A DNA stretch of 64,000 bases from Thiomicrorhabdus immobilis (lineage in GTDB: Bacteria; Pseudomonadota; Gammaproteobacteria; Thiomicrospirales; Thiomicrospiraceae). Positions within the stretch are counted from its first letter, which is position 1. Each line of letters starts with the position of its first letter. The position numbers and the translations under genes are program-made. Of this stretch, positions 56,014 through 62,771 are shown piece after piece. The stretch covers positions 1,364,001 through 1,428,000 of the forward strand of contig NZ_AP024202.1 in the NCBI RefSeq assembly GCF_021654855.1, written 5' to 3'. A model generated the notes under the pieces. It was not told where the DNA came from. It ran no database searches and worked only from the letters and a program-made list of their open reading frames with translations.

Positions 56014-56469
56014 ATGAACGGTTACCCTAAATTTTTTCTGCCATCCTTAATGGCAACCACAACGCTACTCTTCATCAGCGGCTTATTATTACTGCCATCG
56101 TTAATCATCTTTCGTTTGCAATGGGACATCGATTGGCTCATGGAGCTGCCTTTAAGCAGTGGCGACCTACGGCTTTGGACAACCGCAATACATGTTGTAT
56201 TTGGCTGGTTAATGGTCTGGTTCATTGGAAGTTTATGGACGATTCACATTCGCAACCACTGGCGCAGAAAAGAGAACATCACAAGCGGACTGGTTTTCAT
56301 GCTGTTTTGGGCGCTGATTATTTTCAGCAGTCTGTTTATTTACTACTCATCTAACGAGACGTTATCTGAATACAGCAGTTTAGTGCACAGCGTTTTGGGC
56401 ATGCTTGTTCCACTTGGGTTATTCATACATCGTTATCACGGTAAAAAAAGCAGCAAACCGATTCCATGA
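56014..56469 (+). CDS. Small four-helix membrane protein, possible di-heme cytochrome b
   Basis: 151 residues from the ATG at 56014 (AGAGA upstream); an overlapping longer frame from 55891 is unlikely. Four membrane helices at about 12-33, 54-76, 88-113 and 121-140. Helix 2 holds two histidines 18 apart (AIHVVFGWLMVWFIGSLWT then IH); helix 4 holds histidines 14 and 17 apart (VHSVLGMLVPLGLFIHRYHG). This pattern can bind two b hemes across the membrane. Predicted to pass quinol electrons to the periplasmic flavoprotein (inference). Confidence 0.65.
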   Translation: MNGYPKFFLPSLMATTTLLFISGLLLLPSLIIFRLQWDIDWLMELPLSSGDLRLWTTAIHVVFGWLMVWFIGSLWTIHIRNHWRRKENITSGLVFMLFWALIIFSSLFIYYSSNETLSEYSSLVHSVLGMLVPLGLFIHRYHGKKSSKPIP

Positions 56470-56484
56470 TTTTTCGACAAAAAA

Positions 56485-56508
56485 AAAGCTACCAGGCCTG
56501 GTAGCTTT
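56485..56508. terminator. 24-bp perfect CAGGCCTG-centred palindrome acting as terminator
   Basis: AAAGCTACCAGG followed at once by its exact complement, with an A run on the left and Ts on the minus strand after the stem. It lies between the convergent cytochrome b and hemJ genes and ends hemJ transcription; it may work both ways. Confidence 0.92.
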
Positions 56509-56542
56509 CAAATTGAAATGATTTGGAACCGTTTGAAAATTG

Positions 56543-56965
56543 TTAAAACGGCTTAACCACCACCAATATGAGAATGACGGTGACTAACAATAGCGGAATC
56601 TCATTTGCCCAACGGTAGTAAACACCACTGTGGTCTAAATGCCCTTGCTGCATCTCCTGCATACGTTTTTTGGTCCACATATGGTAAGCCAGCATGAGAA
56701 TCACAAAGACAATCTTGGCGTGTAGCCATCCCATGCCTTCGGCCAGAGGAAAATACGCCAACCACAACCAAATACCGGTACCCACCGCCAACATCATCAT
56801 AATGGTCATAAAACCATAGAGTTTTTTCGCCATGATCGCTAAACGAGCAACGTCTTGACCGGCCTCTTTACCCTCAACAAAATGCACAAAAATTCTAGGC
56901 AGATAAAAAATCCCCGCCATCCAAGACATCATAAATAAAATATGAAAGGTTTTAAGCCATAACAT
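56543..56965 (-). CDS. hemJ: Protoporphyrinogen IX oxidase HemJ
   Basis: 140 residues with four membrane helices. MLWLKTFHILFMMSWMAGIF followed by YLPRIFVHF, a conserved arginine-lysine loop (MAKKLYGF) and WLHAKIVFVILMLAYH are the HemJ family marks; His8 is a proposed heme ligand. It oxidises protoporphyrinogen in heme synthesis. Its position beside a b-type cytochrome and iron-type operon may be incidental. Confidence 0.88.
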   Translation of the reverse strand: MLWLKTFHILFMMSWMAGIFYLPRIFVHFVEGKEAGQDVARLAIMAKKLYGFMTIMMMLAVGTGIWLWLAYFPLAEGMGWLHAKIVFVILMLAYHMWTKKRMQEMQQGHLDHSGVYYRWANEIPLLLVTVILILVVVKPF

Positions 56966-57037
56966 GGGTATTTCTCCAAGGGTGATTTAATTTTTAGTAT
57001 CATACCTGTTTTTTAAAAAACTAATAGTTGAGTCGTC

Positions 57038-57520
57038 ATGAAAATCGAAAACAATAAAGTGGTACAAATCAAATACGTTCTTACCGATGCCGAAGGGAAT
57101 CAGCTTGATGCTTCGGGTGACGAACCTTTAGCTTACCTACATGGTAACCATAATTTGATTCCTGGTTTAGAGGCCGAACTTACCGATAAACAAGCGGGTG
57201 ATAAATTCACAGCAACCATTCCGGCTGAAGAGGCTTATGGTCCTGTCCAAGAACACCTTGTCCAATCTGGTGTGCCTATCGATATGTTTCAAGGCGTTGA
57301 ATCTTTGGAAGTGGGCATGCGTTTTGAGGCCCAATCCGAACAAGGTTTCCACTCGGTGGTGATCACTGAAGTAAACGAAGAAACCGTTACGGTTGATGGC
57401 AACCATGAAATGGCTGGTATGGATTTAACCTTTGAGATTGAAGTGGTGGATGTACGTGATGCGACTGAAGAAGAGATTGCACACGGCCATGCACATGGCG
57501 TTGGCGGTCACCACCACTAA
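57038..57520 (+). CDS. SlyD-like FKBP-type peptidyl-prolyl isomerase (copy 1)
   Basis: 160 residues: FKBP domain split by an insert-in-flap chaperone domain (about 65-130), with LAYLHGNHNLIPGLEAEL and EEAYGPVQEHLVQ. The tail GHAHGVGGHHH is histidine-rich and could bind nickel or other metals as in SlyD. Paralogous with the next gene (57685), about 160 bases away. Likely a cytoplasmic folding helper and metallochaperone. Confidence 0.9.
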   Translation: MKIENNKVVQIKYVLTDAEGNQLDASGDEPLAYLHGNHNLIPGLEAELTDKQAGDKFTATIPAEEAYGPVQEHLVQSGVPIDMFQGVESLEVGMRFEAQSEQGFHSVVITEVNEETVTVDGNHEMAGMDLTFEIEVVDVRDATEEEIAHGHAHGVGGHHH

Positions 57521-57684
57521 GCCCTTTTGAAAGACACCAGATAAGGCAGAATCAATTAGGCTACAAACCGTGCACAAAGTTCGCTGACACGTTATCATAG
57601 TCGGAACTTTTTAAATTATCTGCCATATGAATGGTGTTGAAAAGAGACCTTTTAGACTTAACGGATTTACCAGGAAATACAGAG

Positions 57685-58164
57685 ATGAATATTCAAAAAG
57701 ACAAAGTCGCCCTAATCGAATACACCTTAACGAATGAACATGGTGAGCAAATTGATGCTTCCAACGGCAATCCGCTTGCCTATTTACATGGTCATCACAA
57801 TTTGATTCCTGGCCTTGAAGCTGAGCTAGAGGGTAAAAAAGTCGGTGACAAATTCACCACGACCATCGCCGCTGATCAAGCGTACGGTGAACGTGTCGAT
57901 GCTTTGGTGCAAACCGTGCCTCAATCGATGTTTCAAGGCGTTGAAGAGTTGGAAATCGGTATGCGTTTTGAAGCTCAGTCAGAACAAGGTATGCACTCGG
58001 TTGAAATCACCCATATTGAAGACGACCAAATCACCGTTGATGGCAACCACCCGCTTGCAGGTCAGGCATTGACCTTTGAAGTTGAAGTCGTGGGTTTACG
58101 CGAATCGACTCCTGAAGAGCTTGAACATGGTCATGCACATGGCGAAGGTGGACATCACCACTAA
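57685..58164 (+). CDS. SlyD-like FKBP-type peptidyl-prolyl isomerase (copy 2)
   Basis: 159 residues from the ATG at 57685, which has AGGA nine bases upstream; an 18-codon extension opens the frame. Same layout as copy 1 (LAYLHGHHNLIPGLEAELEG, ADQAYGERVDALVQ, tail GHAHGEGGHHH). Blocks such as GMRFEAQSEQG and the FQGVE segment are identical between copies, so this is a tandem duplication. The two differ most in the flap insert. Confidence 0.9.
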   Translation: MNIQKDKVALIEYTLTNEHGEQIDASNGNPLAYLHGHHNLIPGLEAELEGKKVGDKFTTTIAADQAYGERVDALVQTVPQSMFQGVEELEIGMRFEAQSEQGMHSVEITHIEDDQITVDGNHPLAGQALTFEVEVVGLRESTPEELEHGHAHGEGGHHH

Positions 58165-58447
58165 CATATTCGGTTATAACCGTTTCATAGCACTAAGCCC
58201 CGCCTCTCTGGGGCTTTTTCATACTTAGATTTCGATAGAACAGCCAGTTGCACCTAAAAAATACATCGCCAAGAATCCTCTTATCAGCTAACCCATACCG
58301 TATAAGCCGCAAACCGTTTCTAGCCCGATGCACACAAGCCCACTCTTTCTTATAGACAACTATTAAATACCTTTATTTTCAATCCCCCGCAAGCCGAGTA
58401 AAATCACCTCCTACCTTTACTTTACTTGAAAGAGCGGAAATTTGATT

Positions 58448-59545
58448 ATGGAGAATCAGACCCTTGCCAAATTAGGCAATATTAATGAACCTTATCTTGG
58501 TAAGACACTAAAAGAATTGGATGCCCTCTCTTTTGCAGATAAGTTAATGACCATAACCCTGCCTTACCCGGCCAAAGGCAACGAAGCGGCAATTTCTCAA
58601 GCTATCCGCCAAATAATTGGCGAGGACTCTCATTCACAAATCGCATTTGAATATCAGATACGCCCTTCGGCAAGAGTTTCTGCAGAACAACCAGGCCTGG
58701 CCAATATCAAAAACATTATTGCGGTCTCTTCTGCAAAAGGGGGGGTCGGTAAATCCACGGTTACCGCCAACCTGGCTTTGGCCTTACAAGCCGAAGGGGC
58801 AAAAGTAGGTGTGTTAGACGCCGATTTATATGGTCCAAGCCAAGCTAAAATGTTTGGTATCGATGATTTACGCCCTGAAATCAACGGTGACAAAATCAAA
58901 CCGATTAAAGCCCACGGAATCGAAATCGCCACCATCGCCAACCATATCACTCGTGAATACACTCCGCTGATTTGGCGTGGAGCGCAGTTGGATTCGGCGT
59001 TAAAAACCCTTTTGTTTAACACGGAATGGCCAGAACTGGATTATCTGGTGATTGACATGCCTCCAGGAACAGGAGATGTTCAACTGACCATTTCCCAGCA
59101 GATTCCAGTATCCGGTGCGGTGGTGGTCTCCACTCCGCAGGAGATTGCATTGCTGGATGCCAAAAAAGGGCTAAAGATGTTCCACCAGGTGGACGTTCCA
59201 GTATTGGGAGTGGTTGAAAACATGAATATGTTCATTTGTCCTAAATGCGGTCATGAAGAACATATCTTCGGTCATGATGGTGCGCAACTGATGTCTTTGC
59301 AATACATGGTCAACTTCTTAGGTTCTTTGCCGTTAGACAAACGTATTCAGGAGGAGACCGACAGCGGTAAACCGACTGTCATGGCTGAGCCGGAATCTAA
59401 GATTGCCCTTAACTTTAGAGAAATTGCACGCAAGGTGGCTTCGGCTCTATATATACAAGACAGTCAAGCTCCGGTGGTTCCGCAGACGGAAGAGCAGCTT
59501 AAAGCTCAGTCATCCAATCAAAAAACCATCCAATGGAATATTTAA
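58448..59545 (+). CDS. apbC: Iron-sulfur cluster carrier ApbC/Mrp
   Basis: 365 residues. N-terminal MIP18-like segment, then a deviant Walker A SSAKGGVGKSTVTANLALAL, VLDADLYGPSQ, DMPPGTGDVQLT and the CxxC of MFICPKCGHEE that binds a bridging cluster. P-loop ATPase delivering Fe-S clusters. A CAGGCCTG copy encodes Pro-Gly-Leu. ATG at 58448 is preferred; TTG at 58442 is possible. Confidence 0.93.
   Translation: MENQTLAKLGNINEPYLGKTLKELDALSFADKLMTITLPYPAKGNEAAISQAIRQIIGEDSHSQIAFEYQIRPSARVSAEQPGLANIKNIIAVSSAKGGVGKSTVTANLALALQAEGAKVGVLDADLYGPSQAKMFGIDDLRPEINGDKIKPIKAHGIEIATIANHITREYTPLIWRGAQLDSALKTLLFNTEWPELDYLVIDMPPGTGDVQLTISQQIPVSGAVVVSTPQEIALLDAKKGLKMFHQVDVPVLGVVENMNMFICPKCGHEEHIFGHDGAQLMSLQYMVNFLGSLPLDKRIQEETDSGKPTVMAEPESKIALNFREIARKVASALYIQDSQAPVVPQTEEQLKAQSSNQKTIQWNI
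58692..58699. repeat. CAGGCCTG copy inside apbC
   Basis: Context AACCAGGCCTGGCC; encodes Pro-Gly-Leu. Confidence 0.85.
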
Positions 59546-59569
59546 GGTCATCTTTGATGTCACATAAAA

Positions 59570-59603
59570 AAGCGCCTTAACCGTGTAGTCGGTCAAGGCG
59601 CTT
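59570..59603 (-). terminator. Terminator between apbC and the chaperone genes
   Basis: 14-base stem with one G-U pair (AAGCGCCTTAACCG) and loop TGTAGT; the T run is on the minus strand, so it serves the hybE-like gene and may slow apbC transcripts too. Confidence 0.85.
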
Positions 59604-59680
59604 AACGACTCGATGTTTGTCATGCATACTTTGGCATCAAGAGACTTTTCAAAACAACCCAAAATCAACCCAAAATCCAC

Positions 59681-60343
59681 TTACAGCCATTTCGATAAAA
59701 AACCTCGCCTATCCAATACTTCATTTTCATCAACCGCAATACCATCTTCGGTATTGTCTTTGGCTTGTTGTTCGGCTAATTGCCTAGCCGCCAATTCCTG
59801 CTCGACTTTTTCATAATGCGCTTTTCTGAAAGCTATCACCTCCGACCAAGCGGCAAAGGCTTTTTCATTATCCGCATACTTATCCATGATTTGCACCAAA
59901 GGCTGTAATAGATAATGGCCTAATTCAACGTGATAATTCAAATAGCCCTTTTGCTCAGCCCCGCCAATTTCAAACGTCTTTAAAGGCCCAATCACCATAT
60001 AATCTTGATCAAGCCTTGCTTGAGCTTGCCACTCTTCCTCAATTTGCAAATCTTCCGTTAATTCAGCTAGAACCGGTACATAGAGATTGCACAACATCCA
60101 AGGTGTAAGTAAGAACCCGGTAATCCATCCATCCACAAATTTCACGCCACGTAACTCAACCTCAAGATTGTGATTGACCCCCATCCACTCATCCTCAAAA
60201 TTTTTATGATAAGTGTTTTTGAAGGTGTCGATAATCAAGTCATGCGCCTCTTGTAAGGTTTTGGCTTGAATGAATTGCCAATCAGACTGACCAGGCCTGG
60301 TTGGTTGGTTGATTTCGCTTTTTTGGCTTGAATTTGACATCAT
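59681..60343 (-). CDS. HybE/HupJ-like assembly chaperone
   Basis: 220 residues. The core FVDGWITGFLLTPWMLCNLY matches the GxWxGxxxTPWM block of [NiFe]-hydrogenase chaperones HybE/HupJ, with GYLNYHVELGHYLLQPL downstream. The C-terminus has LDRRGFLSKWL, resembling a twin-arginine core. Coupled to the TorD-like gene by a four-base overlap. No hydrogenase is in the window; it more likely helps the molybdoenzyme or its Fe-S subunit (inference). Confidence 0.7.
   Translation of the reverse strand: MMSNSSQKSEINQPTRPGQSDWQFIQAKTLQEAHDLIIDTFKNTYHKNFEDEWMGVNHNLEVELRGVKFVDGWITGFLLTPWMLCNLYVPVLAELTEDLQIEEEWQAQARLDQDYMVIGPLKTFEIGGAEQKGYLNYHVELGHYLLQPLVQIMDKYADNEKAFAAWSEVIAFRKAHYEKVEQELAARQLAEQQAKDNTEDGIAVDENEVLDRRGFLSKWL
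60292..60299. repeat. CAGGCCTG copy inside the HybE-like gene
   Basis: Context GACCAGGCCTGGTT; encodes Arg-Pro-Gly, a third reading frame. Confidence 0.85.
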
Positions 60344-60855
60344 TTCATCTCAAACAAGGCTTCTAAACGTTTGGCGTAGTCGCGATAGAAACTCAAATCA
60401 GCGTGAATGCGCACAGCCTTGGCAAACTTGGGAACCCAGCCATGTAAATGCTCTAGAATTTCTACCAGAAAGGCTTGCTGCTCGTTGTAATTCTCTAACA
60501 CAAAGGCTAAAAACTCTAATTCGGAACCCAAATAATCTGCGGGTAACTCCGCATCAGGCTTGTATTGAACTTTATTGTATAAAGTCTGAATCGAAAACGT
60601 GCTGTCCCCGATCATGCGCCCTTCTGCCCATACCGATTCAAACGGCGCACATTCGGTTTTTGGGTGTCCGGACACAAACAAACGGGTATGCTCCATCTGC
60701 CATCTCTCCAATGGCGTTGAGGCAACCTCTTCAACCGCCTCTTTTGAGAGCCAATCCAGTTGAGGTGCAAGCTCTTGAATCGCTTCCATCGATTCTTCAC
60801 ATGGCTCGCCTAATAAACCGGCTAAAACAATCAATTCTTGGATTTTCTCTGACAT
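60340..60855 (-). CDS. TorD/DmsD-family molybdoenzyme chaperone
   Basis: 171 residues, all-helical. Family marks are EHTRLFVSGHPKTECAPFES and LGSELEFLAFVLENYNE. TorD-type proteins hold the Tat-exported catalytic subunit until cofactor insertion. It lies 3' of the PsrABC-like genes, so that enzyme is the likely client. Separated from them by a terminator, and translationally coupled to the HybE-like gene. Confidence 0.88.
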   Translation of the reverse strand: MSEKIQELIVLAGLLGEPCEESMEAIQELAPQLDWLSKEAVEEVASTPLERWQMEHTRLFVSGHPKTECAPFESVWAEGRMIGDSTFSIQTLYNKVQYKPDAELPADYLGSELEFLAFVLENYNEQQAFLVEILEHLHGWVPKFAKAVRIHADLSFYRDYAKRLEALFEMK

Positions 60856-60925
60856 ATACTTTCCTTAGTTTTTGAGTCAACCGAACTCAATTCGGTTGAT
60901 TCTTAAAACCTCATTCTAAATGCAT

Positions 60926-60950
60926 AAAAGCACCCAACTTGAGTGCTTTT
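60926..60950. terminator. Terminator after the PsrABC-like operon
   Basis: AAAAGCAC and GTGCTTTT pair with a nine-base loop. A second hairpin, TCAACCGAA with TTCGGTTGA (60877-60899), sits just beside it. They separate the NrfD gene from torD. Confidence 0.75.
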
Positions 60951-61004
60951 AGATAATTAAGGGTAAAGCGAATTTAGTTTAGCTTAAATTAAACTCACTT
61001 AACT

Positions 61005-61934
61005 TCATTTTGGATATGGCAGTTCCCAGATTCCGGCCAATAACATGTAATGACGAAGGATATACCCCCCAATCAAAACCAAGATAGCGGAAACAATGAC
61101 CAAGAATCCATTGGTCGGTAACTTATGCGTTACCATGGCCAGGTTGATGATGAAAGGCAACAGTAAACCACCCACTACAAAACCATATAGCCAAACGGGA
61201 TCACTCCATAGTAAATCATGAGATGCCTGAGCGTTTAATGAACCATTGAATAGGTAGAAGAAGAAACCCAAAACAATGATTAACTCAATACCAATCAACC
61301 AGGTATCGATCAATTCAAAACGGTGACGCAGTTCATGATCATTTTCTCGCACCACAACATATTGCAATACCAGCAAAGTCGCTAACGCGGTCGATACCGC
61401 CGACACGGTAAACAAAACTGGAATACCAGGGTTATGCCATAAGGCAACGGCTGGGAAAGACTGTAACAGCATACCCGTATAAACCGCCGTGAACACTGAC
61501 ATGAATACCGTACCCCAAGCCATTGGGCCAGCGTATTTGCTACCAAACCATTTAAAGAACTTCAGTAACTGACACCAGCCTAAAAATTTTGGTGTAGGAA
61601 TATGCGGCAAAGTGTAAATAAGTCCCCAAACCATACCAAATATAATCGACCAGGTACCCCAGGCAATCCAGGAATCGGGCTTGTTAAACACTCCCAACAA
61701 TACGTGCCAAACCGCCAGATGGTCTAACAGGTGATAGAACAACATGGCCGAACCGACCGACAACATCGCAAAACCTGTCAGGTTACCCCAAATCATCAGT
61801 AAGGTGTTATCCTGCCCAAAGGCTTTAACACGATGGATAATGGTTGAAATAGCCATTACCATCGCCCCCATCCCCCCTAAAAAGAGATAAACGGCAACTA
61901 ACCAGTTCCATTGCTCTTGTCCGAAATAGAACAT
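61005..61934 (-). CDS. NrfD/PsrC-family membrane quinol oxidoreductase subunit
   Basis: 309 residues with about eight membrane helices. NWLVAVYLFLGGMGAMVMAI is the conserved NrfD/PsrC first helix. It exchanges electrons between the quinone pool and the Fe-S subunit. The start is three bases after the end of the Fe-S gene, forming one operon with the catalytic subunit. Confidence 0.88.
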   Translation of the reverse strand: MFYFGQEQWNWLVAVYLFLGGMGAMVMAISTIIHRVKAFGQDNTLLMIWGNLTGFAMLSVGSAMLFYHLLDHLAVWHVLLGVFNKPDSWIAWGTWSIIFGMVWGLIYTLPHIPTPKFLGWCQLLKFFKWFGSKYAGPMAWGTVFMSVFTAVYTGMLLQSFPAVALWHNPGIPVLFTVSAVSTALATLLVLQYVVVRENDHELRHRFELIDTWLIGIELIIVLGFFFYLFNGSLNAQASHDLLWSDPVWLYGFVVGGLLLPFIINLAMVTHKLPTNGFLVIVSAILVLIGGYILRHYMLLAGIWELPYPK

Positions 61935-61937
61935 AAT

Positions 61938-62759
61938 TTACGCCTCCTCTCTCAATAAGTCTGTTATTTGCGCATTTGGTGTGTTCGCAAATGGGCTATT
62001 GGCGTCAAAAGCCGCATGATGCTCGGTGTGTCCGTGCATATCCTCATTCTGTTTACGTTCGAATGTTGTGCCGTTTTCACCCCCCATCGGATGCAAACCA
62101 CCTTCTGATTTTTGGCCATTGAAGGTGCCACGTTCAAAATGCACCGTCTGCTTTTTAACCGGAATATAGTAAACATTGGGTTTTGTGCCTAAATGGGCCA
62201 TTAAGGGTTCTGCAATTCCAGAGTTGATGATTTGCGTCACCGGATCGTTTGGATTATCCAAGTCAGCAAACTGACGAGCATTCCCCACACAGGTTTCCAC
62301 ACAAGCCGGTAAACGGTTGTCTTCAACTCGGTCACGACAGAAGTTACATTTATCGACCCCTGGACGTGTTTTTTTCAGGGTTTCTTCACCAAATACCGCT
62401 TTCTTCTCGGTATTGTCATCGTAATCCAATGCATAACGGGCATCGTATGGGCAAGCCAAGGTACAGGCTTGACAGCCCATACACATATCGTCATCGACAT
62501 CGACAATCCCGTTATCCATCTTGTAAGTCGCACCCGTTGGGCAAACCGTTACACAAGGAGGGTTATCGCAGTGGTTACATAAGCGCGGGAAGAAAACTCG
62601 CATGGCATCTTCATCGCTCTTACCCTTAGAAATATCATGTACCTGAGTACGCCATTTATCAGACCAGAACGGCGTTTGGTTTTCTACCGCACACGCCGCC
62701 ATACAAGCGTTACAGCCAGTACAAGTGTTTAGGTCAATTAACATTGCATAATGAGCCAT
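61938..62759 (-). CDS. Four-cluster [4Fe-4S] electron-transfer subunit (PsrB/DmsB type)
   Basis: 273 residues with four cysteine groups: CTGCNACMAAC, CNHCDNPPCVTVCP, CMGCQACTLACP and CNFCRDRVEDNRLPACVETC. This is the dimeric ferredoxin fold of molybdopterin oxidoreductases. The C-terminal fifty residues are histidine-, asparagine- and glutamate-rich and lack clusters. Passes electrons between the catalytic subunit and NrfD protein. Confidence 0.93.
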   Translation of the reverse strand: MAHYAMLIDLNTCTGCNACMAACAVENQTPFWSDKWRTQVHDISKGKSDEDAMRVFFPRLCNHCDNPPCVTVCPTGATYKMDNGIVDVDDDMCMGCQACTLACPYDARYALDYDDNTEKKAVFGEETLKKTRPGVDKCNFCRDRVEDNRLPACVETCVGNARQFADLDNPNDPVTQIINSGIAEPLMAHLGTKPNVYYIPVKKQTVHFERGTFNGQKSEGGLHPMGGENGTTFERKQNEDMHGHTEHHAAFDANSPFANTPNAQITDLLREEA

Positions 62760-62771
62760 CCGTGACCTCCT

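Noticed and set aside
59681-60343. Naming the HybE-like gene a hydrogenase gene
   Set aside because: No hydrogenase subunit is in the window, so the context does not support that role.
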